NCBI GenBank assembly: GCA_009691845.1
Contig: SIAJ01000011.1
Location: 1 to 64,000 of the forward strand
DNA length: 64,000 bases
Source: Gemmataceae bacterium
Lineage (GTDB): Bacteria; Planctomycetota; Planctomycetia; Gemmatales; Gemmataceae
Reading direction: 5' to 3'
The notes beneath the pieces were generated by a model that was given only the letters and a program-made list of their open reading frames with translations, was not told the DNA's origin and searched no databases. Numbering within the stretch: the first letter of the stretch is position 1; each line of letters begins with the position of its first letter. A program made the position numbers and the translations under genes. Of this stretch, positions 41,300 through 50,331 are shown piece after piece.

Positions 41300-43702
41300 A
41301 TGAGGGTGGCCAGCTTGGCCGCCCTCTTTTCGTTGAGCCTTCCGATGATCGGTTTTCTCTTCGCACTTCTAGTGCAACTCGTTCAGGGCGATCCGGCCTT
41401 GATCCCGGCCGTTCGCGGCACCGTTTGGTTGCGTGCGGGAGACAAGGCCGTCGGCACGGGCTGGATCGTCGACGACAAGAATCGCTGGGTCATCACGGCC
41501 CGCCACGTTGTTGCTGACCGCGAGAAAATAGACGTATTCTTCGTTGATCGCAGTGAAGGCCGGACGATTCTGAATCGCGATCACTACCTGCAGAACCATG
41601 CCGAGCTTCGCAAACGAGGTCGTGTCGCGACTGGTACGGTCATCCACAAACACGAGGCAGCCGATCTGGCACTGATTCAGCTCGACGAAATGCCGGCCGA
41701 CGCAATTGCTATGACGCTTTCCACGACACCCACAAAGGTCGGGGATCCTTGTTATTGCATCGGCCATCGACACGATTCGGACCTTTTGTGGACCCGCACT
41801 AACGGCCACGTCCGACAGACGGGCAAGCTTGCGGACGGATATTTTTGGGCAGGAAAGAAGATCGCAGCCGACCTGCCGATTCTGTTCTTGCAGTTACCTA
41901 TCGAATCGGGTGAAAGCGGAGCAGCCATCCTGAACACGCGTGGCGAAGTGATTGCCGTCGTCTCGGCCATATCCAATCGTACGCCAACTCTCGCGTTCGC
42001 AATCGATATTTCCCAGGTCCGCAAGCTGCTCGCCGAAGTTCGGATGTACAAGAGTTTGACTCAAGTGACATCGACGGTAGACCGGCGTTTCGATGTTGCC
42101 GCGTTGACACACGGAACGGTATGGATTCGTCCTCGGGCAACAGATGGCCGATATGCAGGTGCCGTGATCGACCGCAAACGCGGCCTGGTGCTGACGACCT
42201 CGTCCGCCGTCGGCAGCGAGGATGTAATTGATATCATCCTTCCGAAATGGGATCGAGATCGTCTGGTTGCTGAAGCGACCGCCTATTCGGATCTGCTAGG
42301 GCTGCGCCTTTCGGGCCACTGCGTTCGCGGAGCGGTATTGGCCCGCGACCCGGTTCGCGATCTGGCTTTGGTGGAACTCGATGGCCCGTCCGATCGACTG
42401 GAGGCAATTCCGCTCGCGGCAGCGAGTCGGATGAGCGAACGTATCGCCTCCATGTCGCATCCCACGGGCGAAGAACTAATGTGGCTCTACGCGGCCGGCA
42501 CCGTTCGTAATATCGGCCGCATTACTCTTCGACGTGATGGCGGCGACGAAACCAACAAACCCCTGGCAAGTCTACTACAGCTTCCCCATCAGGGGAGTGC
42601 TTCCGGCGGACCGGTGGTGAACGAACGAGGCGAACTCGTCGGCGTTCTCGCCAGCCGGGAAGGCTCGCGGCAAGAACTGGCATACGCAGCAACACCCGAC
42701 GAAATTCGAAGTTTCCTTAAACAATCCGAAACGGCCTGGATGCCAGCATCAGCCGCGGCTTGGCTCGCCAGGGGGCATTTTCTGAGCCGTCTCGGTTTCC
42801 GCCGGCAAGCGATCGAAGCATTTGCAACGTCTGCGAATCTTGCTCCGGAGGATGCACGCGTGGTGGCCTATTACGCTCGGGCGTTGGCCGAAGCTGGGCA
42901 GAAGGAGGCGACGTGGGTCACGATCAAACGCATTACCTCGATGAAGAAACGGCTTACGGACAGCGACGCGATACTCTCCGAAGCTTACCTCATGCTTGGT
43001 TACCGTGAAGGAGCAATGGAATCGGCCACATCTGCCCTGAAGACTGATCCGAAGTCTTCTTTGGCGACACTCACTCTCGCGAGATTGAAAACCGGCAAAG
43101 ATGCCTTGAAAACCATCGAGGGGGTACTCTTGCTCGATCCAGATTGTGCGGAAGCTTATCGCCTTCGTACGACTTTGTATGAGGCCACGGACCCCGAGCG
43201 ACGCACGAAAGTCCTCAGCGATCTGACCCGAGCGATTGAGTTGAATCCGTACGACCCGAACGCTCGCGTTCAACGGGCGAAGGAATACTCGGCCGGCAAG
43301 GAATTCAAGAAGTCCGTCGCCGATTGGCTGCGCCTCACCGAACTCGAGCCGTTAAATCCCGAATATCGGCGTGGACTGGCGGATGCCCAATTTCAGGCAG
43401 GAGACCGTCCGGCCTCGGCGAAAAGTCTCGCCTCGATCCTCCGCGTCAATGAGAAGCAGCTTTCTGGAACTCTGGGTGCGATTCGGGCGTATGGAAATCG
43501 ATTGAAGGACGACAACGCAGCCGACGTTCAACGTGTAGCGGACTGGTATGAACTGGCCCTAAACGAAGTGGTGAAATGGTCGGCGGACTCAATCCGGAAG
43601 TCGATTCAGGCAGCACTCAATCGCGTGGAAAAAGAAACCGATGTTCGTCGGGTCGAACTGCTAATCCACGCAATCGAGAGCCTGATCGCAATCGAAAAAT
43701 AG
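41300..43702 (+). CDS. Secreted protein with tandem trypsin-like domains (second inactive) and TPR repeats
   Basis: 800 residues with a hydrophobic N-terminus (an alternative ATG lies at 41345). Trypsin-like domain 1 (about 38-240) keeps a full triad: His69 in ITARHVV, Asp122 in EAADLALIQL, Ser206 in GESGAAI. Domain 2 (about 270-475) has RDLALVEL and the serine site HQGSASGGPVV, but its histidine block is VLTTSSAV, so the histidine is replaced by Ser302 and this copy should be inactive. TPR-like repeats fill about 490-720. As the fourth gene of an ECF sigma module it may process the anti-sigma or its ligand. Confidence 0.82.
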   Translation: MRVASLAALFSLSLPMIGFLFALLVQLVQGDPALIPAVRGTVWLRAGDKAVGTGWIVDDKNRWVITARHVVADREKIDVFFVDRSEGRTILNRDHYLQNHAELRKRGRVATGTVIHKHEAADLALIQLDEMPADAIAMTLSTTPTKVGDPCYCIGHRHDSDLLWTRTNGHVRQTGKLADGYFWAGKKIAADLPILFLQLPIESGESGAAILNTRGEVIAVVSAISNRTPTLAFAIDISQVRKLLAEVRMYKSLTQVTSTVDRRFDVAALTHGTVWIRPRATDGRYAGAVIDRKRGLVLTTSSAVGSEDVIDIILPKWDRDRLVAEATAYSDLLGLRLSGHCVRGAVLARDPVRDLALVELDGPSDRLEAIPLAAASRMSERIASMSHPTGEELMWLYAAGTVRNIGRITLRRDGGDETNKPLASLLQLPHQGSASGGPVVNERGELVGVLASREGSRQELAYAATPDEIRSFLKQSETAWMPASAAAWLARGHFLSRLGFRRQAIEAFATSANLAPEDARVVAYYARALAEAGQKEATWVTIKRITSMKKRLTDSDAILSEAYLMLGYREGAMESATSALKTDPKSSLATLTLARLKTGKDALKTIEGVLLLDPDCAEAYRLRTTLYEATDPERRTKVLSDLTRAIELNPYDPNARVQRAKEYSAGKEFKKSVADWLRLTELEPLNPEYRRGLADAQFQAGDRPASAKSLASILRVNEKQLSGTLGAIRAYGNRLKDDNAADVQRVADWYELALNEVVKWSADSIRKSIQAALNRVEKETDVRRVELLIHAIESLIAIEK

Positions 43703-43709
43703 TGCGCAC

Positions 43710-43946
43710 TCAGCTTTTGAGATACTTGTCCACGTCGGCCTGAGTGATCAATCGACCTGGCTTGTCCAATTCCGCGCTCAGCCAGCTTAACACTGGCGGC
43801 GTGAACGGGAGTTTGCCCTTCTGCACGAGATCCTTCAAGCGAGCATCTCGGCGACTCCGCTCGGATCGCTTCAGATGGCCGTTCTCGATTCGAGAGGTTT
43901 GCTGGTTGGCCAGGATGCGATCTTTTCGCTTACGACGAACTCCCAT
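43710..43946 (-). CDS. Small basic protein of unknown function
   Basis: 78 residues from ATG 43946, which follows an SD-like GGAAAGAGAG; the frame to 43964 has no better start. The N-terminal half is strongly basic (MGVRRKRKDRILANQQTSRI), suggesting nucleic-acid or ribosome binding; the second half (LPFTPPVLSWLSAELDKPGR) looks folded. Not recognised, though it looks like a conserved small protein. It runs convergent to the protease gene with 8 bp between stops. Confidence 0.6.
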   Translation of the reverse strand: MGVRRKRKDRILANQQTSRIENGHLKRSERSRRDARLKDLVQKGKLPFTPPVLSWLSAELDKPGRLITQADVDKYLKS

Positions 43947-44053
43947 GACTCTCTTTCCTTCCAAAACATCTTCATTTGGGAATCTTGTACTTTAGGAAGC
44001 CCGTAACGTTCGGCAAGGGAACGCCCCGTGTTTCAGCGATACTCGATTCGACA

Positions 44054-45109
44054 TCAAATCACGTAATCGTCCGCAAACATGCGGGCTCTCTTTGGCGAGA
44101 TGAACACCATCTCGCCGATCTTGAGCCGCAAGAGCGAGTATCGCTCGGGGCTCATATCCACGCTGATCATCAGGCCAAACTGGTCCACGACCAACCGAAC
44201 CTTCACGACAGAACCCGCCGGATTCACATGCGTAATCTTGGCCTCCATGGCACTGATCGCATCGCGTTCGCGAGTCAGTTCGAGTTCGTGTGGTCGCACG
44301 AACACACGTCCCTCGTCCCCTCCGGTTGGTACGTAGGGCAGGGGCATTTCGATATGCCCCAGCATCGCCCGGCCATTAAGCAGCTGGACTGGAAACACAT
44401 TCACATTGCCAAGAAAGTCCATTACGAAGGCATTCGCGGGATGCTCGAAGACCTCGGCCGGCGTACCAGTCTGCTCGATACGTCCTTGATTCATCACCAC
44501 GATCTTATCCGCCACCTCGAATGCTTCCTCCTGATCGTGCGTGACAAACAGGCTGGTCACGTGAAACTCGTCGTGAAATTTCCTCAGCCAAACCCGTAAC
44601 TCCGCTCGGACCTTGGCATCGAGTGCCCCGAATGGTTCGTCCAGCAGCATGACCTGGGGCTCAGGTGCAAGGGCACGAATGAGCGCGATGCGTTGCTTCT
44701 GTCCGCCAGAAAGAGTACTGGGATAACGGTCCGCATACTCGTCCAATCGAACCAGGCGCAGCAGTTCGGCCACCCGTTCCCGAACACGCTGGTCCGGCCA
44801 TTTGCGGACGCGTAGCCCAAAAGCAACGTTCTCGAAGACGGTCATATGCCGGAATAGGGCGTAGTGCTGGAACACGAAACCGATGTTCCGCTCGCGTGCG
44901 GTGCGATGTGTAACGTCATCGTCCTGGTAGAGCACGCTACCGGAATCGGGCACTTCCAGGCCGGCAATGATTCGCAGGAGCGTGGTCTTCCCCGATCCCG
45001 ATGGCCCCAGCAGGGCAACGAGAGTTCCGGCCGGGGCCTCGACTGTGACATCGTCCAACACGGTCTTCTTGCCGAAACGTTTAACGATATTCTTGGCGGT
45101 AATGCTCAT
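44054..45109 (-). CDS. cysA: Sulfate/thiosulfate-type ABC ATPase CysA, orphan
   Basis: 351 residues. Walker [11 protein letters not shown]-loop FVFQHYALF, signature LSGGQKQR, Walker [12 protein letters not shown] and switch FVTHDQEE, followed by a TOBE-type regulatory region from about 240 ([34 protein letters not shown]). This arrangement is CysA. No cysT, cysW or binding protein is adjacent, so it must pair with permeases coded elsewhere. Confidence 0.9.
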   Translation of the reverse strand: MSITAKNIVKRFGKKTVLDDVTVEAPAGTLVALLGPSGSGKTTLLRIIAGLEVPDSGSVLYQDDDVTHRTARERNIGFVFQHYALFRHMTVFENVAFGLRVRKWPDQRVRERVAELLRLVRLDEYADRYPSTLSGGQKQRIALIRALAPEPQVMLLDEPFGALDAKVRAELRVWLRKFHDEFHVTSLFVTHDQEEAFEVADKIVVMNQGRIEQTGTPAEVFEHPANAFVMDFLGNVNVFPVQLLNGRAMLGHIEMPLPYVPTGGDEGRVFVRPHELELTRERDAISAMEAKITHVNPAGSVVKVRLVVDQFGLMISVDMSPERYSLLRLKIGEMVFISPKRARMFADDYVI

Positions 45110-45281
45110 GCCAACTCGAGCCGGAAGTTCGGAACTACAGGTCTAAGCGTACGGACCGCAGGAGCCTTTCGCCTGCTAACTTCTCAAATCTGCGTTACAT
45201 TGTCCCCCTTCCCGCCTGACGGCGTGTGTGCCTATCATGTTCAGAAGCCCAACACCTCGATTCCCTCAAAGGGGAGCGGTC

Positions 45282-47063
45282 ATGCGAACCACCCTGCTAT
45301 GCGCTCTATTGGTGAGTTTCCTAGGGCTCTTCGGGTATGTGGAACTCGCAGCTCAACCAAAGGCCGAGGTGCCTCCTGTGAAGCCCCAGGCACTCCCGAA
45401 AAAAGGAGGCAAGGTTGCTGAAGAGAAAAAGGACGATGCCTTCGACCAGGTCAAAGTCGACCAGGAAACCATCCAGTCGGCCGGATACTCGGACGATGTG
45501 AAATCACTGACCGATTTCTTCAAAAATCACACAGTGACCGAGGCCGACAAGGCTCGCATCTCCGCGTTCATCAAGAAACTAGGCGAGGAGTCTTTTGAAT
45601 CCCGCGAGCAAGCATCCGAGGATCTTTCGAAGAGTGGCGTTCCTGCGATCGCCCTTTTGCGTTCGGCCCAAAACGCGAAGGATGCCGATCCAGAAATCGT
45701 GCGTCGCTGCGAACTCGCTCTTAAAATCATCGAAAAAGTCCCGACGCGATCACTGGCGATCGCCTCCGCTCGCTTGCTGGCAACGAAAAACGAAGATGGC
45801 ATGACAGGCGCTCTACTGGGGTATCTCCCCTTAGCAGACGAAGAATCCGTGACCGACGAGATTCGCAACACTCTGGCGGCCCTCGCAATTCGCGGTGGCA
45901 AACCCGACAAGACCCTCGAATCGGCACTCGAAAATAAATCCATTTTGATCCGTGGGGCGGCGGCCGAGGCGTTCGCCCGGGCGAACGATAAGACGAGCCG
46001 GGCCAAGATGAAGGAATTCCTCAACAAGGAGGTTGAAAACGAGGTAAAACTTCTGATCGCATTGGCTCTCGTCAATAACGGACGCGATAAGGAAATCGTT
46101 CCGAGCGTGATCAAGTTGATGGCCGATGTCCCGAGCGAAAAAGGCTGGCGGGCCGAAGAACTCATGTGGCGGATCGCCGGCGAAGATGGCCCACCCGTCT
46201 CGCTCGGCGGGGACAAAGCGAACAATGAAAAGGCACGGGATGAGTGGAAAAAATGGTGGGACGCCAACGAGAAGAAGGTCGATCTCGCCAAACTGGATCA
46301 GGAATCGTCCTACGGGTTGACCATCGTCTGCGAATCGCCTCGCGCTGGCGGCCTGGGCCGAATTGTCGCACTGGGCGGTGACGGCAAGGAACGTTGGAGC
46401 GTGAAGGGCCTGAACTGGCCAATGGATGCAGTGCCTCTCGCGGGCAAGAAAATCCTAATTGCCGAACACAATCGCAATCGCATCTTCGAGAAGGAGATCG
46501 ACGGCAAGGAAATCTGGAGCGAGAACATCAATCAACCGGTGAGTGTCGGCCGATTGCCGAATGGCACAACCTGGGCTGTAGGTCGCAACCAGATCATCGA
46601 GTGGGAGCGAGGGGACAAGTCCGGCAAGAAGCAGGAATTCACCTTCCTTCGCAACGAGTACGACATCGTCGCCGGCAATCGCCTGAAGAACGGCGAATAC
46701 GTACTGCTCACGCAAAATCAGCAACTGTTGAAGGTCGATCGCAAAGGTGCGATCACCAAGTCCCACGGCGTCGGCGGCAACGGCGTGAACTACTACGCAA
46801 CCGTGGATGTTCTGCCAACCGGCAAGGTGCTGGTCACGCTCATGAATAGCATCACCGAGTACGATCTCGAAACCGGTAAGGCTGGCACCAGCTTTCCTTT
46901 CCAGAACGCCACCACGGCCGTGCGACTTCGCAACGGCAACACAATCGTTGGCCATCAGAACAACGGCAAGATCGTGGAACTCGACAAAGAAGGCAAGCCG
47001 ACGAAGTGGGAGCATAAAGGAGCGGACGCTTCATATCGGCCGTTCCGGGCTTTCAAGCGATAG
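45282..47063 (+). CDS. Secreted HEAT-repeat plus PQQ-like propeller protein
   Basis: 593 residues from ATG 45282 (signal peptide MRTTLLCALLVSFLGLFGYV), preferred over the frame start at 45228. After a low-complexity stretch, residues about 75-305 form HEAT-like helical repeats (IKKLGEESFESREQASEDLS, ALLRSAQNAKDADPEIVRRC). Residues about 340-590 are a beta-propeller with blades such as GKERWSVKGLNWPMDAVPLA, IFEKEIDGKEIWSENINQPV, LLKVDRKGAITKSHGVGGNG, YDLETGKAG. Both folds bind partners. Enzymatic activity is not visible. Outside the cell or in the periplasm; function unknown. Confidence 0.8.
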   Translation: MRTTLLCALLVSFLGLFGYVELAAQPKAEVPPVKPQALPKKGGKVAEEKKDDAFDQVKVDQETIQSAGYSDDVKSLTDFFKNHTVTEADKARISAFIKKLGEESFESREQASEDLSKSGVPAIALLRSAQNAKDADPEIVRRCELALKIIEKVPTRSLAIASARLLATKNEDGMTGALLGYLPLADEESVTDEIRNTLAALAIRGGKPDKTLESALENKSILIRGAAAEAFARANDKTSRAKMKEFLNKEVENEVKLLIALALVNNGRDKEIVPSVIKLMADVPSEKGWRAEELMWRIAGEDGPPVSLGGDKANNEKARDEWKKWWDANEKKVDLAKLDQESSYGLTIVCESPRAGGLGRIVALGGDGKERWSVKGLNWPMDAVPLAGKKILIAEHNRNRIFEKEIDGKEIWSENINQPVSVGRLPNGTTWAVGRNQIIEWERGDKSGKKQEFTFLRNEYDIVAGNRLKNGEYVLLTQNQQLLKVDRKGAITKSHGVGGNGVNYYATVDVLPTGKVLVTLMNSITEYDLETGKAGTSFPFQNATTAVRLRNGNTIVGHQNNGKIVELDKEGKPTKWEHKGADASYRPFRAFKR

Positions 47064-47118
47064 CGTTTTACAAATCGGCACCGAACAGAAGGCACATGGC
47101 GAATCCAGGTGGCTTCTG

Positions 47119-47583
47119 TTATTTCCCCAGCATCTTCCGCTTAGCCTCGATAAACTTCAAGTGATGACGCGGGTGATCGACATAAAGTTGCACGATCAAG
47201 GCCAGTGATTCAACCCCGCGTTCGGTGTGATTCCCCGTCTGCGACCATGCCGCATCGGGAACGTTGCGGAGAATTTGTGCCATAACCAGTCGATTCAAGC
47301 GAAACAAGTCACAGGCTAGCTTGGCATCGACGTGATGATAGCCGATTTTCTGAGCGTACAGAGTCTCGTCGTAAGCCATCAACGTTGGGGGAGTGGGCCC
47401 AGCGATCACACGTTTCATGCGGTCAGAAGCGATCAGATCGGAATCCAACACGTGCATGATGACCTGCTGAATGCTCCAAGTACCCGGTATCGGAAAACTG
47501 GTTAACTCTTCACAAGAAAGCCCGGCAATCGCCTGCGAAAGAATCTTGGCATCGGCCTCGTACTGAGCGATGAATGATTCCAT
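47119..47583 (-). CDS. DinB-family protein
   Basis: 154 residues from ATG 47583; the upstream frame to 47637 is encoded by a palindromic repeat and left out. The DinB four-helix core is visible with metal histidines in TWSIQQVIMHVLDSDLIASD, GYHHVDAKLAC and QLYVDHPRHHLKFIEAKRKM. The family includes thiol-dependent transferases and damage-inducible proteins. Substrate unknown. Confidence 0.88.
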   Translation of the reverse strand: MESFIAQYEADAKILSQAIAGLSCEELTSFPIPGTWSIQQVIMHVLDSDLIASDRMKRVIAGPTPPTLMAYDETLYAQKIGYHHVDAKLACDLFRLNRLVMAQILRNVPDAAWSQTGNHTERGVESLALIVQLYVDHPRHHLKFIEAKRKMLGK

Positions 47584-47608
47584 CTTCTGCACCAAGAGTT
47601 GGCGACAT

Positions 47609-47672
47609 CGGAGCCGCGACCGCAAGAGAGCGGTCAACTGAGGCTTTTGCCGTCCTTACGGTCGCGGCTCCG
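47609..47672. repeat. GGAGCCGCGACCG inverted repeat
   Basis: CGGAGCCGCGACCGCAAG (47609-47626) and CTTACGGTCGCGGCTCCG (47655-47672) pair with one mismatch. The unit GGAGCCGCGACC...GCGGTCAACTG has the look of a dispersed repeat. It fills the gap between two same-strand genes and extends the DinB frame upstream. Confidence 0.7.
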
Positions 47673-47682
47673 TCGTATTGGT

Positions 47683-48900
47683 TCAACGACCAAGGTGCTT
47701 CTCGGCAAATTCCCAAAACGCCCTCCAATCTTCCAGCGTCATCGAGTGTTTCCCGTCTCGAATGAAGTAGCCGAGTTTGCTGTCCAGCAGTTTCCCGAGG
47801 GGCGGCACCTCCTTCGCATCGAGTCCGCCTGCGTCGAGGAAGCGGTACACCGGGTCCGCAGCCTTTAGGACCTCGAACTGGCCGTCCGGGTTCGCCCACT
47901 GATCCTCTTTCGCGTTCGGGAACAACACGGGCCGTGGTGCGCACAAGGCGACTAGCGAGTGTTGATCGAATGGAATCCGCGAGGTATCCTCGTTGAACTG
48001 CTTGAAGTTCGTGTTGAACCAGTGCGGAAAGCGATCGTTGATCTGCTTGACGCTTTCGCCAATCTTGCCGCGACTCGGGGCCGTACCGCCGCAGCCGGCC
48101 TGAAGAGGAATCGTCATGGCAATCCGTTCGTCGAATGCCGCGGCGAGAAGCACGGTTTTCCCAAGGCGGGAATGGCCGACCGATATGATCCGCTTGGGAT
48201 CGACCTCTTCCTTCAGGGTCACGAGGTAATCGACGCAGCGATGCACGGCCCAGGCCCAACAGGCGATGCTGGTGGTTTCCAGTTCCTTCGGCAAGAGCGG
48301 CCGAATGCCGCCACGCACGTCAGCCCGATCCGGATCGACTTCGCCTGGATAAAACGTTGCGACCGCGAAGCCCCGGTCGATCGACTGCTCCAGGTTCCAG
48401 GTGTCTTTATTCATGCCGCGACCGGCTTCCGTCGCTTTGCCTTCCTTGCCGTACAACCAGGCCGAAGTGACGGCAACCTTCGGGTCATCGGCGAGAGTAT
48501 GGTTGCCGCTGAAATTCGGGCCGACAAAGCACGCGGCCGGAGTCTTGCGGCCATTCGGCACAACGATCAGCAAGCGAAATTCATGGCCGGGCACCCCAGA
48601 TAATGAGACTTCACGAAGAGTGGCTTTGCCGCCGAAGGCCTTGGGATCTTCGTGCAGAATCTTCGCCGTTATGCCCTTCGCGGGTGGGATCGTTCCGTAC
48701 ATGTAATGCTGGAATAGGGCCTTCAATTCCGGTCGCCGTTTGTCGAACCACTGCTCTTTCGTGGTAACTTTCGTGCCGTCGAACATCACGAGCGGGTTGG
48801 GCACATCCGGATTCTTCGGCAGGTCCTTCGGGTCCGGGAACGCGCCGGCCGATCGAGCGGCGAACAGAGTAAACAGAGAGAACATCGCGAGGTATCGCAT
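47683..48900 (-). CDS. CE15-like glucuronyl esterase / acetylxylan-esterase-type hydrolase
   Basis: 405 residues from ATG 48900 (signal peptide MRYLAMFSLFTLFAARSAGA); the frame extends upstream but is uncoding. Alpha/beta hydrolase with nucleophile elbow GHSRLGKTVLLAAAFDERIA (the family GxSRxGK), preceded by ACWAWAVHRCVDYL, and catalytic histidine in IRDGKHSMTLED. Early PNPLVMFDGTKVTTKEQWFD and RPELKALFQHYMYGTIPP are typical. CE15 enzymes cleave the ester between lignin alcohols and glucuronoxylan. The protein is likely exported for plant polysaccharide attack. Confidence 0.85.
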   Translation of the reverse strand: MRYLAMFSLFTLFAARSAGAFPDPKDLPKNPDVPNPLVMFDGTKVTTKEQWFDKRRPELKALFQHYMYGTIPPAKGITAKILHEDPKAFGGKATLREVSLSGVPGHEFRLLIVVPNGRKTPAACFVGPNFSGNHTLADDPKVAVTSAWLYGKEGKATEAGRGMNKDTWNLEQSIDRGFAVATFYPGEVDPDRADVRGGIRPLLPKELETTSIACWAWAVHRCVDYLVTLKEEVDPKRIISVGHSRLGKTVLLAAAFDERIAMTIPLQAGCGGTAPSRGKIGESVKQINDRFPHWFNTNFKQFNEDTSRIPFDQHSLVALCAPRPVLFPNAKEDQWANPDGQFEVLKAADPVYRFLDAGGLDAKEVPPLGKLLDSKLGYFIRDGKHSMTLEDWRAFWEFAEKHLGR

Positions 48901-48999
48901 GGTGGTGAAACTCCATTGGGACGGGCTGAGTCTACGCGAGCCCGCCTCCCGTTGCAAACGCCCTTGAACAGGATAGGCCTTTTTCGCTATGAATCTGTA

Positions 49000-49224
49000 A
49001 TGAGCGATCCGACCAAACCATTCTCGATCTGGCCTTGGGTCTTCCGCTTCGTGCTGATGGCGATAGCCTTGTCGGCCCCTTTTGTTACCATCTGGGCGTT
49101 TACCCACCCGAAAACTCCTGATCCGCAGCTAGATATTAGCGGAGCCGAGATAAAGAATCAGCTCAAGCGGGAACGAAGCCGGCAGGTCCCTCGACAAGAT
49201 ACGCCCTACGAGAAGCGTCCCTGA
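49000..49224 (+). CDS. Small single-pass membrane protein
   Basis: 74 residues from ATG 49000. The segment WVFRFVLMAIALSAPFVTIW (about 13-32) spans the membrane, with a polar tail rich in charged residues (IKNQLKRERSRQVPRQDTPY). No family recognised. The longer frame from 48916 starts in the divergent promoter region and is unlikely. Confidence 0.5.
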   Translation: MSDPTKPFSIWPWVFRFVLMAIALSAPFVTIWAFTHPKTPDPQLDISGAEIKNQLKRERSRQVPRQDTPYEKRP

Positions 49225-49256
49225 TTCCTTCGCACGAGGACGTGTCCAGACACTTG

Positions 49257-49727
49257 TCAGACTCCCGGCCCGAGATTCTGCAAGAGCATGAGATACCGCT
49301 CGCCCACCGCGATCAAATTCATTCGCCGAGCATTTTCGCCGACCACCTCTAGGCGAATCGTGAGTCTGTCCGCGGGCAAAGCAGCCTCCACGCGGTCGGC
49401 CCACTCGATCAGGCAGACGCCCCCAGCTTCGTAGTATTCGTTCACGCCGAGATCGAGGAACGCGTCCGGTCCACTCAGGCGATACGCATCAAAGTGGAAG
49501 ATCGATAAGCGAGCCGGATATTCGTGAATCAGCGTGAACGTGGGGCTTGTGACGGCAACCGGATTGGCGATGCCCAGTCCCTCAGCGATAGCCCGCGAGA
49601 GATGCGTTTTTCCGGCGCCAAGTGGGCCGTTCAGGGCAATCACGGCATTCGGGAAAAGCAAGTCACCGAGTCGGCGACCGAAGGCCTCGGTCGCCGCAAG
49701 GTTCTCGAGATCGAAATTCGCTGTCAC
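49257..49727 (-). CDS. tsaE: tRNA threonylcarbamoyladenosine biosynthesis ATPase TsaE
   Basis: 156 residues. Walker A LNGPLGAGKTHLSRAIAEGL (about 34-53), SPTFTLIHEY, FHFDAYRLSG and LIEWADRVE are characteristic. It drives the TsaB-TsaD complex that makes t6A37 on tRNAs reading ANN codons. The start overlaps the stop of the HMA-like gene by ATGA (49724-49727). Confidence 0.95.
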   Translation of the reverse strand: MTANFDLENLAATEAFGRRLGDLLFPNAVIALNGPLGAGKTHLSRAIAEGLGIANPVAVTSPTFTLIHEYPARLSIFHFDAYRLSGPDAFLDLGVNEYYEAGGVCLIEWADRVEAALPADRLTIRLEVVGENARRMNLIAVGERYLMLLQNLGPGV

Positions 49728-50251
49728 TTTACTTTCGCATGAAAGCCAGCCGCATTCAGGGCCTTGATAACGGCTTCGGCATCAAACTCGCCGGTGACAT
49801 CAAAAGTGGTCATCTTGTTGACCACAGTGTCGCCCTTCACGCCTTCGACTTTTTTCAGCGTGTTCTTGAGTGCACTCGTGCAAGCGCCACAGCAGTTGTG
49901 AACACCAGTGATCGTCAGGGTCTTCACTTGGCCCTTTTTCACGCCGCTATCGTCCTTGACAGTCACGTCCTTGCTATCCGTCTTGCCGTGGAAGCCACCG
50001 GCGGCCAGGGCGTCGATCGCCTTCTGGGCAGTGGCATCGTCCTTGGCGGTGATCGTAATGCTCTTGGCCTTCTGATCGCACTTGCCCGTCACGCCTTCGA
50101 TGCCCTTGAGGATCGCACCGGCATCCCGAACGCAAGCGGGGCAGCAGATGTGCGTGTCCGAGAGAACGACCTTCGTCTCGGCACGTGCGAAGCCGCTCGA
50201 TGCGAGGAGCAGGGCCGCGGCAGAAAGAACTACAAGTCTGGCGAGTTTCAT
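49724..50251 (-). CDS. Secreted protein with two HMA-like metal-binding domains
   Basis: 175 residues; signal peptide MKLARLVVLSAAALLLASSG. Two repeated ferredoxin-like domains: one at about 25-95 with SDTHICCPACVRDAG and a second at about 105-175 with TGVHNCCGACTSALK. The CCxAC/CCGAC motif resembles the metal-binding loop of heavy-metal-associated domains (usual GMxCxxC) with one extra cysteine. Likely binds Cu/Zn or another thiophilic ion outside the cytoplasm. It precedes tsaE by a 4-bp overlap, unrelated in function. Confidence 0.8.
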   Translation of the reverse strand: MKLARLVVLSAAALLLASSGFARAETKVVLSDTHICCPACVRDAGAILKGIEGVTGKCDQKAKSITITAKDDATAQKAIDALAAGGFHGKTDSKDVTVKDDSGVKKGQVKTLTITGVHNCCGACTSALKNTLKKVEGVKGDTVVNKMTTFDVTGEFDAEAVIKALNAAGFHAKVK

Positions 50252-50331
50252 GAATTCATCCTTTGGAAGAGTTGGGCGAGGTTAGGTGAGGATGAAATCT
50301 TAGTAGATGAATCGAAATCCAGCAATGCTGG

